Origin: Auriscalpium vulgare
Taxonomy: Eukaryota; Basidiomycota; Agaricomycetes; Russulales; Auriscalpiaceae
Direction: 5' to 3'
Length of the DNA stretch: 64,000 nt
Assembly (NCBI GenBank): GCA_019915015.1
Contig: JAHBBC010000002.1
Coordinates: 2,418,001 to 2,482,000 of the forward strand
Part shown: in pieces, positions 1-11,900 of the stretch
How the letters are laid out: each line of letters begins with the position of its first letter
How positions within the stretch are numbered: position 1 is the stretch's first letter
Position numbers and translations under genes: made by a program
The notes under the pieces: model-generated
What the model saw: the letters and a program-made list of their open reading frames with translations, nothing else
Told to the model about the DNA's origin: nothing
Databases searched by the model: none

Positions 1-660
1 TGTTCTTTCATTGATCATGGCAGAGTGATTGACTCAAATGATCCCAGCACCCTGTTCATACTCAACCTCGCAAACATCGTAGGAATTCTGGTGCGCTACT
101 CTTATATCCTATACTACCGACGAGATTCTGACGTGACAGCCCTCCAGGTGGCACCAGTACGTCGATCTCTCAGTCCCACAGGAGCTCTGAACGGATAACT
201 TTATCTAGCCACTTCTCAAAGGAGCTCCAGCCGTCGTCGTCATCGTGCTTAACACAACTCTCACGTCGCGCTTCATGATTCATCTTCGGGTCGAGCATGA
301 TCAATCTCCGCATCGAGCCTGCGCGTTCCCCGACCGCACGTACGCGCCTTCCGACGTGGAGCAGCTTCCAATAGCAATTATAGTCCCGACTGGTCCCGAC
401 GAGAGTGGTTGATTGGTCGAGATATCTGGGGAAGGAGCTTGAAAAATGTACTTCGAACTCAAACGTTGCAAAAGCTATGAATGCTTGTCGAAGCAGTGAC
501 TCTGCGGTCACATTTGACCGTCTACGGCCTCAGGCAAATCTTCGCTCAGGTAGAATACAGCAACCAATAATCATTCCATTGTGCTATGGATACAGTGAGC
601 GGCGCACAGCGCAGATACATCCTCCTCAGATACTCATACATCGAAGCATCGAATACTCTG
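1..660. other. No gene recognised
   Basis: I see no convincing coding exon, repeat or RNA gene here. The open frames on both strands lack recognisable motifs. The stretch probably holds the 3' flank of the secreted-protein gene that ends at 680 and unresolved sequence of a neighbour outside the window. Confidence 0.4.
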
Positions 661-679
661 CATCATTCAAAGTGGGACC

Positions 680-1989
680 TCAGTTGCCCGTGAGCCCGCC
701 CGTCGCACCCGTCGCGACGATGCGCGCAAGCGCATCGTCCTGCGTATCGCACGTGATGCTCGTGCCCGCCTTGTTAACGAGCGGGAGAGCTGCGCACGTC
801 GTCCCCCCGGCGCACGGAGTCGACGCAAACTTGCCGCCGACGCACTGCGCGAAGGCACCGCCGACACACGCCTGGTCGCCCTCTGCGAGTGGAACGCGCG
901 CGTCAGGAAGGAGCACAGCAGAGAAAGGGAGACAGGAGGGACGCACCCTGGCAGGTCGAGTCTGCGGTAAGCGCAGCGAACTTCTTGTTGAGTGCCTGCG
1001 CGTCCTTGCCGTTTTGGAGGTGGAAGTCGGAGGAGCCGGAGCCGGAGCTGGCCGTGGAGGTGGGAGCGAGGGCGGCATCGGAGGTGGTGGCCGTAGCGGT
1101 GGCGCTGGCGCTGGACGATGCGTCGTCGTCGTCACCATCGTCGTCAGACGTGTCACCGGGGGCGGAAGTGGTGGCAGGAGCGGCGGTCGAGGTCATGTCC
1201 GGGCAGTCTGGGTCGGTGGATGTTCCGTCATCTGCAGATGCGGTAGACGTCGGGGCAGGTGCATCAGTGGAAGTGGCATCGGTGCTCGCAGGCGCAGTCC
1301 CGTTCGAACCCGCACCCGCACCGGACGCAGAGAGCAGGTCTACGAGCTGCGTGCCATCCGGGATGGGCCCCGCCGGGTGCGCGGGGCACGAGCCCGCGGG
1401 GCTCACAGCGGCCTTGAGACCGAAGGGAATCGTGCCTGCCGCGCCGACCTTGACATCGCCGACGAACTGCGTCGGGTTCGCGCCCTGAAACTGGCACTGG
1501 AAGAGGCCGTCGAGCTCCTTGTTCTTCGGGGCAGTCTGGCAGTACTGAACGCTCTCCGAGGACGGCTGAGCATCATGTGTCAGGACGAGCAGACTAAAAA
1601 AGAAGTGGCGGACGCACCGTGTTGCGTGGCTGCTGCGCAAAGATCTGGGCAAGCTTGATCATGTCGGGGTCATTATTGAGCTTCTTGGCAAGGTCGACCA
1701 TCTTGTCGGCGTTGTCCTGCTGCTCGCACGGGCCTGGCGCCGCGAGGAGGGTCGAGAACGCAGCGACCGCGACAGGGTTGCACTTATCACCGCCTTTAGC
1801 GGCATCCTATTTGCCTGTCAGTTCATAAATTTGCAGGCATGGAGAGGGGGGACGTACACAGGCTTTCTCCCACTGCGTCGTCGAAGTGGAGATATCCTGA
1901 GCGATGCGCTTCGTGTGCCACCGGGAAGGCGCGGCGAGGGCAGAACCCGACACCGCGAGCGTGAGGAGGAGTGCAGAGAGTTGAACCAT
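680..1989 (-). CDS. Secreted protein with C-terminal CBM19-like cysteine module
   Basis: Likely an extracellular protein. The ATG at 1989 starts a classical signal peptide (MVQLSALLLTLAVSGSALAA). Four exons can be followed. Exon 1 ends near 1880. Exon 2 (about 1800-1615) encodes a Cys-containing helical stretch with KMVDLAKKLNNDPDM. Exon 3 (about 1560-960) encodes VQYCQTAPKNKELDGLFQC, then a long Thr/Ser/Ala/Asp-rich linker likely to be O-glycosylated. The last exon (about 880-680) encodes the cysteine module with CVGGAFAQCVGGKF and CAGGTTCAALP. The exon 2/3 intron is GT-AG and phase 0. The module resembles CBM19-type chitin-binding modules and similar secreted basidiomycete proteins; that is from family knowledge, not a search. 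The reading frame looks intact. The first intron acceptor is uncertain (a split Cys codon fits). A TATA-like box lies upstream at about 2150. Confidence 0.75.
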
Positions 1990-2148
1990 CGTAATTGGAA
2001 GTGGCTTGAAGTAGCGAAAGTGGGCAGGGAGAGTGAACGTCGCAGCGAGAGCAAGACGGAGAAAGCGAGAGGTGGGGACGAGCGCAGCTCGAGGAAAAAC
2101 ACAGAAGGGTAAGGAGGGATGGGAGCACTTGAGAGAACATGCTGGCTC

Positions 2149-2157
2149 TTATATATC
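2149..2157 (-). promoter_or_regulatory. TATA-like box of the secreted-protein gene
   Basis: The minus strand reads GATATATAAG about 160 nt upstream of the ATG at 1989. This is a plausible core promoter with a 5' UTR of roughly 130 nt. Confidence 0.45.
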
Positions 2158-2160
2158 CTG

Positions 2161-2720
2161 AACCGACCGTGGAGCCCAAAGGGAACCTTTCCAACCTCCA
2201 TTGCGGCCGCATGCTTCCGTTTCGGCAAAAATGGTAGGAGAACAATGGCGTCTCCGACGCACCCGCACTGCGCGTTGCTTGTTACCTATCGCAAGCTTGG
2301 AGCTGTACACATGGGCCGTTGTAGACAAAGAGCATTGAAGTGTAAAGAACAAAAGATGCGGTTGAGTGAAGGGGACAATGGTGGCACAGCCACCGAATCG
2401 AGCCGGTGGTTCGCTAGTTGCCATGGCACTCAGCGGCCCGGGCGCCACGGCCAGATATCTACTGCGTACTTTACCTGATCCGCTTTGCGTGTTTGGGTTC
2501 TTGGTACAGTAGTAGTATACTCTACCAGTACGTCTCAAGATAGCTTGCATCATGTAGATTCGTAGCGATGAACGAATGTTGCGGTCACCATATCAATACA
2601 GACTTCTCCGCCTACGTCCCCTGTCGCCTTGTCACTCTTTGAGACCTCTCGAGTGGAGCAAACTCGTTCATGCAAGTACCATTGCACACATCTCGAAACT
2701 CCCACTCGAAGTAGAGGTGT
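2161..2720. other. Intergenic region between two minus-strand genes
   Basis: It holds the upstream region of the secreted-protein gene and the 3' flank of the F-box gene. No further gene recognised. Confidence 0.45.
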
Positions 2721-4650
2721 CTATTCCCGTCGGGCGATATCTGGCCCGAATTCCAGCTTCGACACCACCCCCTCGACGCGCCCGATCCATGCTTGGCCTT
2801 GATACTTTTCTGGCAGCTGCAGGAGATCGAGAGTATTACCTCTCTCCCGACGAGCCGACAGGCAAGACACCAGGGAGTTGACGAATGTATCCAGTGTATC
2901 CAGCCAGGAGAGCTCGTCATCGTCGGAATCTTCGACGTCAAGGCTGTCCACGGTGCCTTCTTGCCGGTCGATTTCGCGGAATACTAGACATCGCAGCTCG
3001 GGAAACAGAAGTGTCTGCGGAGTTGGGGCATCAAGTGCCCGCAGAAATTGATTCATATCTGCGCCATCGGGTGCGGTGACATGAATGCTGCGTACATGCG
3101 GGGCACGTTCGAACACCGCCGCCCAATCCCGTGTGTTCCACAGATACATAGCGACGGCCTCAGTGAAATCGAGCCACGCCTCCCGTAATTCGTCCAGACA
3201 CAGGCGGCCCATTTTTGTCATTTCGGAGGGGTTGAGATTGTAAACGGGCATATTCAACTTCCATCGCGGTTGATCGCCTCTGGGCGTCGGGGAACACCAG
3301 TTTTGCTGAGCGTTCCAGCAGCAGACATTGTTCTTCTCAGAAGGCTTTCCCGGTTCCCCGAAGCTGAGAGATCGAATGGGAAAGGCGTCAGCCCCGAGCT
3401 GCGACAAGGATGGTAGGAAGCCAGGCTTGAGATCGAAGTTCGCGATGTCCAAATTACAGAGCGTGGATGGAGGAATAGATACCATGCCCATTAAGCACAC
3501 GCAGTTGCTGAGCTTGTCCGCGATAGATAGTGAAATGAGGCGAGGGAAGCGAATGGAGTCGGGGAATACACCGTGGGTTTTCGAGACGCCACCCAGAGCA
3601 TGTTTGAGGACGACAGTCTCGAGTGACGGCATGTTGCGAAGCACGTCGTAGAGTTGGCGCTTCGATAGGTTGTGGCCGTCCGGGAGACGACGCCCTCGAA
3701 ATTGAGAAGTTCGAAGTAAGGTGATGGACAGGTGCGCGAGGTTTCGCAGAAGGGGGGATTCCCAACTGATCGCACACCTCTGGAGGACCAGAGACTGCAG
3801 ACATGGGGCATCGGAGGCAAGAAAGCAAGGTGGAAGATACACATTGCGAGGCTCTGACTCGGGCTCGTGCGTGACTGTGAGCGACTCGAGGAGAGGCGCT
3901 GGGCCACGCTCGCCTTCGGACAGCGTCGTGATAATGTCAATGTCTTGGCAAGAACGAGTGTCCCCTGGTACATGAAGGAGCGCGACGCTGCGCAGACGCG
4001 CGTTGGCCGTGGGTAGTAAGGCAACATCGAAAACGGATGGTATTGCGGTGCGAGGGGTCATCAAATCAACAACAACGGATAATGGGGTCCTTGCCGAGGA
4101 GGAAATGGAGGCGAAGTGTTCCAACCATCTTCGGGTGAGGTTGAAGCCGTCCAGGTTACTCCACAGGGAAGCATCTGCGAGTGCAATCTTCCCGTCGTTG
4201 AGAATATGAGCTCGAGACATGCATGCCACAGACTCACCTCGCGCCAATGTCTGCAGACGTGCGTCACGACGATCCATCCAAACGAGAATCGAACCGGTCG
4301 CGTAGGAAGAGAGGCGTGCTCCTTCTCCGGGACACGCTTCGGAGGGTCCACGACGGTCGCAAATGAAAAGATTCGGGCAAGGAGCTCAGGCGGTAGTCTG
4401 CGGGTTTCCGGTAGGCGCGCGTTCCGCAAAGCCTTCACAGACCGGAGGATGGTTGTTATGGCCGCGATCTCTTCGTCTAGAGCTTGCCCAGATAAATGGG
4501 CTCGACAAGATTCGCTGCCAGACAGCCCGTGGTCTGCGAGAGCCTGGGGGATCCTCGCATCAATGGCCGACTTCCAGTACTCACTGCACAGGCTGTCAGC
4601 AGCCAGTATGACGACTTCGGTCGTACGTACATCGCACCTACTGCGTTATA
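2721..4650 (-). CDS. F-box protein, basidiomycete type
   Basis: Putative substrate adaptor of an SCF ubiquitin ligase. The F-box core reads RRLPPELLARIFSFAT and continues into VVTHVCRHWRE, around 4410-4260. It is preceded by a helical leader containing LDEEIAAITTILRSVKALRN, usual in mushroom F-box proteins. A 50-bp GT-AG intron after HWRE (about 4262-4213) joins in frame to IALADASLWSNLD, the normal continuation. A leucine-rich C-terminal part of about 450 residues follows, and the gene stops at 2721. Upstream the frame stays open to about 4645, where an acceptor-like AG occurs, so the first exon and true ATG are unresolved and may lie near 4750. No break is visible. Agaricomycetes carry hundreds of such genes; the substrate cannot be inferred. 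Confidence 0.8.
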
Positions 4651-4759
4651 GGGGTCCTTGGCCATCGCACGTTGATCGCACGCGAGGGTAAGACCACGGA
4701 CGCGGGGACGGCACCGTTGGTTCCAGAGAAAGCGTGGGAATCTCGACATCACCCCGCCC

Positions 4760-5387
4760 CCAGATAGATGATCCCTGAGCTTGCGAAGGGTTGAATCTAG
4801 CTACTCTGCCTCAGGGAGACTACTCTTGAGTCTTCCTTCCTCCACGGCCAGCTGCCGCCCTGATACTCAGATCGCAAGCGTCGTGGTCCCGGCTGGCTTC
4901 GCCTGGTCTCGCTGTGTCGAGATCGCCGAGAACCATCCGACCGGACCGAATTCTGCCCACTGTAAGTCAAGGACGATAAGTTGTCCCGTGGTGTGCGACA
5001 CCAAGTGCAATCGTGAAACCAAACAAGTACTTGATACCGACGACTCGAAGCGCGACAAGCTCGGTGCATCATTTGTGTGAATAGCGCCAGCAAGCCGTCA
5101 TTCGACAGGACCGGACCATGAGCGCGCGACAGAGTCCCCGGGTTCAGGATATTGAGCCTTGTGCGGTGACGGCGGCCCTCGGATGAGCAGCAGGGTTGGC
5201 GAGACTGTCCGTGGGCGTCGATCAGCCAGACCGCAGATGCGGTGCTGTGCGCGAGAAAGGCGCGACGGTCAAACAGCTGGTACAGCGACCAATACTCGCC
5301 TGGCAGAGACTTGGAGCATTTTGGGCGGCTCCTTCCATAGCTTTGCGGCGATTTGAACACATCGAACGACGATGCAGAGGGGGTAAG
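4760..5387. other. No gene recognised
   Basis: Short open frames on both strands without recognisable motifs. Possibly the upstream region of the F-box gene. Confidence 0.35.
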
Positions 5388-5960
5388 TCAATATGTGCGC
5401 ATACATTCAAGTTTCTGACCACGTACCTGCCGCGCGGGCACCTGCGCTTCTCGACAGAGATGCTGCCTTGGGTGCATCAATCTGCACGGCCTCGTCCGCC
5501 GTCTCCGTGCACGTTTGCGCGTCCACCCTTGCAGCAGCCAACTGGTTAGCCCACCGACGACCGCGAGCTGCTCATACATACGTGGCGTGCGCGTCTCTGT
5601 TGCCAGGTTCTGCGCCGTGTCTTCGAATGTGGGTTGGGGCATCGCGCAGAATGGCGCAATGCTGCGAATGGAAAAGACGCACAGACCCGCGAAGAAAGGC
5701 GTTGTAAAGGTGATGAGCGTATGGGCACGACGTGTTGTTATGCAGAACGTTTCGATGGCGGCCTTGGGGACTGGAAGATGAGTTGTCCAGATGGGCGACG
5801 AGCAGCAAGTGGCAAGTTCTGCCGTCTGCACTGATCAATCAAATGGGTCAAGCTCGGCACGCGCGTTTCGTTCAGCGCAGAGAGGCGCAGAGACGTACCT
5901 CTGACCTCCGAATCTCAATGTGCATCTCTTGCGGCGATTTCGACCTGAGGCGGCTCAAGA
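5388..5960 (-). CDS. Uncharacterised locus, paralogue of 6950-7570
   Basis: I do not recognise a family. The minus strand holds an open stretch starting after an acceptor-like AG near 5832 (reading TAELATCC) and running to about 5580, then a possible donor GTATGT, then a second stretch ending at another donor-like GTACGTGG near 5430. The same arrangement (acceptor, TAELA, PQP near the end, later GTACGTGG donor) recurs at 6950-7570 with strong divergence. This suggests two tandem copies of a small spliced gene or of a non-coding unit. Intron-exon structure and frame are uncertain. Confidence 0.3.
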
Positions 5961-6949
5961 TCACGTTTCGGCGCCCAGCTCGTCAGGATCGGTGGCGACA
6001 GGTGAATGTAATCGAGAGCAGGGAGCGCAGAGCGTGTCGAACGAGCTCGAGTGAGCGAAACCCGATGGACCGTGGCGTCAAGAAAAGTCGACAAGAGGTG
6101 TTGCAGATGGCCGCGGTGAAGGAGGCCAAGCCGGACACGGGCCGCGTCGGGCGATGGTCGGTCCCGTTCGTCCTCGTTGCCGCGCTGATATATACTCAAA
6201 TGTCCGAGACGTCGTTGCAGCGTTCGAGTGGACTCGCTGTGTCGCGATCTTGCAGCGAGAACTACACCGCATCGTCCACACACGCAGGGAAATTTTCGCT
6301 GCATGCCACGCTGTCCTGCACGTCGGATCCCAGTTTCCAGAACTCAATTACTTATCGACTCTGCTCAGGCTGGCACGTCGCGGACGTCCCGGAGGATCAT
6401 CCTCAGATACCGGCAATTGATCTTTTGTCGTCGCTCACGATCGGCCAAGTGCTGCAGCCACTTACTCGCCATGTAGATCTGCACAGCACTCCCCGGTTTG
6501 CATCGCAAATCCCAGTCGACTTCTATTACACAATGAGGCAACAGCGAGGACGAGATACAATAAGAAAAGCTGCGGTACAAACCGCCCGGAGCAGTCGTGA
6601 TTTGCCTGACATCGTCGTCTTGAAAGCGCGGCCAGCTTGATGGTCTTTCAAGTAGTGTGAGTGTGAATGACGCCAGCGCAGGGAGCCGTCGTGGATGAAA
6701 GCGGTATTCAAGATGACGGGACCTTGATCACTGCGCGAGCACAGCACTCGGATGTGCTGCAAGGGATGGAAGAGGGTCCATGGGCTTGTATCCTTGTGCG
6801 TGGGAGGCGGCGCGGGTAACGGGCGGAGGACCTTGGTTGCGCACCCAGCCTGGTGTTCGCCCTGTGCTTCTGCACGGCGCATAGTTCGCGCGACGGTCCC
6901 ATTGATCTCTGCGCTATTTCCGTGGCCAGCTGAACACATCGGAGGCGGA
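5961..6949. other. Spacer between two paralogous loci
   Basis: A 302-codon plus-strand open frame covers 5732-6640 but has the random composition of an antisense frame. A TATA-like TATATA occurs at about 6188. No gene supported. Confidence 0.35.
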
Positions 6950-7570
6950 GAGGTAAGTATATGCGGATACATCCCGGGGTCGTACCACGTACCCGACACC
7001 TGCGCTGCTCCTGCTCCTCGACAGACGATAGCCCCGTCGCCTTCTCTTGCATCATGACGCGCCACCAGGACCCTGCAGTTCATTGGGTGAGTTCGTCGAG
7101 CGCCGCGAGTTGCGGGTACTGGCTTGCTGTAGCGTGTGCGTCCATTTTACAGGGTTGCGGCGTGTCTTCAGCAGGCAGCTGTTCGTGGCAGGAGGTTGAG
7201 GCGGATGAGCGGAAGTCATTGATCGCTCGACGGGCACGCCGGCTGCTGGGGGCCTGTCGAAAGTCACAGCTATCCGCGGCGGAAAGCGGATCGAGGGAAC
7301 GGCCGACTCGCGAGAGAGTCTTAGCTGAACGGTGCTGAGCGCGGGACAGAGCTGCGGGGGAAGATGAGAAGTCGAGATGGGAGAGGCGACCATGGGCGAG
7401 AGCAGCAAGTTCCGCCGTCCATTCGCCTGCGGGGCACGAAATGCCATAGTCTGCAAGAGTCAGTCAAGTTGGTCAAGATCAGCGCACGGAGTCGAGTCGA
7501 GACGGACCTCATCTCAAGTAGAAGTTGTATGTTCTCCGCCTTGAGGCGGCTCGACATCGCACACGCCGCA
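6950..7570 (-). CDS. Uncharacterised locus, paralogue of 5388-5960
   Basis: After an acceptor-like CTTGCAG near 7452 the minus strand reads through GEWTAELAALAHGRLSH and ends at PQLAALDELTQ with a TGA near 7085. A further open stretch ends at GTACGTGG near 6985. The blocks align in order with those of 5388-5960 (TAELA, PQP, QLA). The sequence is Ser/Ala/Arg-rich without a signal peptide or a known motif. Could be a real small gene, a duplicated pseudogene or a conserved non-coding block. Confidence 0.3.
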
Positions 7571-8157
7571 TTGAGGGTTCCAGTCGGCCATGTGCGTGTC
7601 TAGCATGTAAAAGCAAAAGTCCAGGGACTCAATTCGAGTGTGTTGAGTGGGTGGCGAAAGCCATGGAAGAATGCTGCGCGAATGCACCAACAAAAGTTGA
7701 CAAGGATCAATTTTGCCGCGTGCGACTTCCAGCCCACGTGTTGCACCTCTCGACCTACGTCGACCTCGAGCGCAGCGCACTCTTAGCTTTCCACCGTGAC
7801 ATTGTCTTCCAAACCAGCTACTCTACAAGTATGAACCCCCCACGGGATACAGAGTCCGACCAAACGGCCAACAGAACGTGAGTGTGCGGGCAATACGAGA
7901 CTATAACCGACGATCCTGACATATTGCGCATCTACAGACCAGATCCCCCCGATTCTCAGCGATCGGGAGCAGAGTACGCCAATTCTTATTCCTTCGCTGC
8001 CTGTGATTGAAGTCCATCCGCGATAGAGCTGTGATTGGCGACGTGCAAGGAGGGGCGGTCCCGCGCCGCATCGACCGCCTGACTGAATCCACGGACATCG
8101 GTGCGTAGCTAGTTTTCAACCGTTCTCTGCACCGTCACTCACTCGTTGTCGTGGCCA

Positions 8158-8668
8158 GTTATTCGTGCACAGGGATTGCCCCGCCTCAAGAATCTGCTCG
8201 GCAGGGAGCGGCCGTTCTTCCTCGGCATCACCGACGGGGTGAAGACGAAGAGAACGCAGGCCGCCAGGAGGAAGGAACAGTATGTCGCATGGACCTTCAT
8301 GCTGAGTGGATTGTGAGTACCGTCAATCTTTCCAGTGTCTTGAAACAAGCTGACCTTTTGCAGTAATCTTGGATCGGACCCAGACATCACGATTCGCGTT
8401 TTTGCCAAAAGGCTGCTGCGTAAGAACAAACTCATGGCGACAGTCAAATGTCCTCTCAAGTTGATCCTCGTATCTGCACAACAAAGTGCGCATCGCTGAC
8501 ACGATTGGCTTCTATCCGCTTACGAATATCTCTGATAGATACGGATTTCAATCCTGGTGTGCCTGGAACCACACTAGACACAACACTCAGGCTGTCGATC
8601 TCGGTCCTTTCTAGTCTTCCTGCTCTTGAGTCCGCTCCTGCTGTCACTGCTAAACCGGTGTCTATGAC
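8158..8668 (+). pseudogene. NLR part 1: C2 domain exons
   Basis: After an acceptor at about 8158 the exon reads VIRAQGLPRLKNLLG, then PFFLGITDGVKTKRTQ and YVAWTF, the start of a C2 beta-sandwich as found at the N-terminus of many Agaricomycete NLRs. A GTGAGT...GCAG intron (about 8311-8363) joins to NLGSDPDITIRVFAK and then KLMATVKCPLKLIL. A further intron of about 54 bp (donor GTGCGC near 8488, acceptor near 8540) restores frame into NTDFNPGVPGTTLDTTLRLS. The exon is interrupted at 8668 by the left Copia LTR. C2 domains bind membranes or calcium; the role here is inferred. Confidence 0.7.
8664..8668 (+). repeat. Copia target site duplication, left copy (ATGAC)
   Basis: ATGAC directly precedes the left LTR and recurs directly after the right LTR at 13280-13284. 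Confidence 0.9.
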
Positions 8669-8866
8669 TGTTGTAGTTAGTGGGAGAAGCCACTCGGCGA
8701 CTCCCGAACATACTAGATTAGATTACTAAGTACAGTAGATAAGCGAATTCCTAGTCATAGGAATATTCCAGTAGTCTTGTACTTAGGTATAAAGGCTCGC
8801 GTTCAGGAGCCGGAATAAATTAATCTTATTCTCTATTTTACTCGCTCTCTACTTGTTTATTCTACA
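8669..8866 (+). repeat. Copia 5' LTR (198 bp)
   Basis: Runs from TGTTGTAG to TTCTACA (TG...CA). It contains a TATA box (GGTATAAAGG, about 8787-8796) and an AATAAA signal at 8814-8819, the usual LTR promoter and polyadenylation sites. Confidence 0.95.
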
Positions 8867-8878
8867 GGTTATGGGCCC
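8867..8878 (+). promoter_or_regulatory. Copia primer-binding site (half-tRNA iMet type)
   Basis: GGTTATGGGCCC directly follows the LTR. It is complementary, with one mismatch, to the anticodon stem-loop of initiator tRNA-Met (GGGCTCATAACC). That is the half-tRNA priming used by Drosophila copia and Ty5, rather than the usual 3' CCA end. Confidence 0.65.
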
Positions 8879-8947
8879 TGCCCTTAACTGATCACATACA
8901 GTCACTATCTGCCAGCCCTATCTATCACCCCCGAAATCTTCCCACCC

Positions 8948-11900
8948 ATGTCAGACAACACGTACGGCAGCGGCACGTACAACACAGTCCGGATCGATGC
9001 CTTGCGGGGCACCGAGAATTACGCCGTATGGCGTATGAAGATCGAAGATCTACTTACCAATGCGGACCTGTGGGATTATGTCGACGGGACGGCGAAGAAA
9101 CCTGCCGCGGCAGCGACAGGAGCGGATGCCAAAGTGCAAGAAGCCGCTGACGAGAAGATCAGGGTCTGGACAAAGAAGAGTCGACAGGCGCTGTCGGCAA
9201 TTCGGCTGCGGGTCGCAGACCCGCTGCTGGTATACGTTCGGGACGAGAAAGAAGCCGCCGCCGCGTGGAGCATACTCGAGGAGTTGTACCAGCCGAAAGG
9301 AACGCTGGGGCTCGTACTCGCGAGGCGAAATTTCTTCAGAGCCGAATGCGCGGAAGGCGCAGACGTCGAGGAGCACATCAGGAAGATGCGCGGACTGCAG
9401 AGCGATCTGCACTCACTGGGACATCAGATCTCAGACGAAGATTTCGGCATGGCGTTGCTGACGTCGTTGCCAGAGTCTTGGGACCCTTACATACGGTCAA
9501 TAGATCGCACAGCCCTCGGGAAATCCGGCACAGTCATGTCTCGTATTCTCGAAGAAACCAAGCGCCAAAAGGAGAAAGCCGAGAAGCCATCATCTGACAC
9601 GGCGCTTGCGGCCTACAAAGGAAAGAAGAAGTTCGACACACGCAATATTACATGCTACGCGTGCGGGAAAAAAGGGCACATGAAAGCAGACTGCCGCTCG
9701 AGCAAACGTGACAACGGGACGGGCAGGCAGAACGGCGGAGGGGGGAACACAGCGCAGGCAAACACGGCGCAGGAAGCGCCGAAGAAAGAAGAATACGCCT
9801 TCGCATCAGAGAACTCGCTTACCAATCGCGCCGGACCGCCGCTCTGGCTCGCCGACTCGGCAGCCACGTCACACATCGTGCGAGAGCGCTCGCATTTTTC
9901 CTCTTACAGAGATACGCCCGGGGACATTGTTCGGGGCGTAGGGAATCACTCCATCGCGGCCCTTGGCCGCGGTGACGTGCCAGTCACTTTTCAAGTTGAA
10001 GGAAAGTCGGTGCAGGGCGTCTTGCGGGACGCGATACACGCACCACTCGCTGTAGCAAACCTGGTCTCGATCCCACGCATCACCGAAAACAGCATGCAGG
10101 TGACGTTCGAAAACGATTACCTAATGATCCGAACACGCGCGGGAACGAATATCGCTAAAGGGAGAAAAGTCGGTCGTATGTACATCATGGACCTGAAGCC
10201 CGGCTCGGGCGCTTTTCCCGAAATGGCGCTGGTATCCGGCAATGCCCGAAGTTGGGACTCCTGGCACAGAATCTTCGGCCACCTCAATATGGGTTCGATA
10301 AAAATGCTAAAATCGAAAAATATGGTGGAGGGGATGAATGTCGACGAAGGGAGCGCGCCGGAAGAGCAATGCACAGCGTGCATCCAGGCTAAACAGCATG
10401 TCACACCATTTCCAAAAGAATCTGATACGAAGATCGCGGAGATCGGTGACCTCACCGTTTCAGACTTATGGGGACCGGCCCGAACGCGCGGAATCCGAGG
10501 TGAATTCTATTACGTGTCATTCACAGACGGAAAGTCGCGCCGCTCGATGGTTCATTTTCTCAAAGGGAAAACTGGCGTACTCGAAAAGCTGAAGTACTAC
10601 AAGAGCTACATCGAGACGCAGGCGGGACGCAAGATGAAGCGTTTTCGCATCGACAATGGGCGCGAGTATCTCAACGAGGGAATTTTGAAATTCCTCTTAG
10701 AGAACGGCATCAAATTGGAACTCACGGCACCCCACTCTTCCGCACAGAATGGAATTGCGGAACGACTCAACCGAACGTTGGTCGAGCACGCGCGCGCAAT
10801 GCTATTGGCGCACGATTTACCCAAGTACCTATGGCCCGAAGCAGTAGCCTACGCAACGTACCTGAAAAACCGGTCTCCCACGCGCGCCTTACCCGATGGG
10901 AAAACACCCGATGAGATCTTCTGGGGGAAGAAACCGGACGTATCGTTGTTACGAGAATTCGGCACGCGTTGCTGGGTACTGCAGCAGGATGGGCAGCAAG
11001 GAAAATTGGAATCAAAGTCGCGCGACATGTTATTTGTCGGCCTCTCGGACAATTCGCGTGCCTGGAGGTACTACAACCCACAAACCCGGCAAGTTCAAAC
11101 TTCAAGAAATATTATATTTGAAGAAGAAAAAACTATCACTATGGGCACTGGGGAAGAACACATACTCGAGGCCCCTGCGCGGCTCGAGGGGGAGAAAGAC
11201 GCAGAGGCAGGAAAAAGCGAGCCGACTGCGGGGCAAGGGGGAGAAAGGGGAGAAACGGTGCCGCCGGCCGAAGCGCCCAAAGCGCCGACACCTTCGAAAA
11301 TTCCGACGCCCCGAGCACCGAGCACGCGGATTGCGCAACACGCACCAACAAACTTTCGCCTGCTGAATAATCCAGCAGCACGCGGACCACGCGAATGGAA
11401 ACATCACGTACCCACGGACCAGGCGCCCGTTGCAGTTGACAAAGCCGCAGAGGAAGAAGAGGACGAGCACGAGGAATATGTGCTCATGACGGGATCACTA
11501 GTAAACGACGATCCCGTGGATATCAAAGAAGCAATGACGCGGCCTGATTGGCCAAAATGGAAAGAAGCGATCGAACGGGAACTCGGACAGCTGGAAAAGC
11601 TAGGCACTTACGTCAAAGTCGAGCTTCCTGCAGATCGCGATCCAGTTGGCTGCAAATGGGTGCTACGTACGAAACGCGACACGGATGGCAACATAATAAA
11701 ATACAAAGCACGTCTGGTCGCACAGGGGTTCTCACAGATACCGGGAATCGATTTCTTCGAAACATATTCCCCTGTGGTACGACTGGAGACTTTGCGAATG
11801 CTATTCGCGATCGGCGCCAAATATGATCTCGAGATTCACGTTGTTGACGTCGTCGGCGCTTATCTAAACGGCGAGCTCAAAGAAGAAATCTATATGAAAC

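Noticed and set aside
405..1658. Long plus-strand open frame
   Set aside because: Antisense to the exons of the secreted CBM19-like gene, whose minus-strand frames have a signal peptide, ordered Cys motifs and canonical introns.
5732..6640. 302-codon plus-strand frame
   Set aside because: No motif, composition like an antisense frame, and no homologous frame around the paralogous locus at 6.95-7.57 kb.
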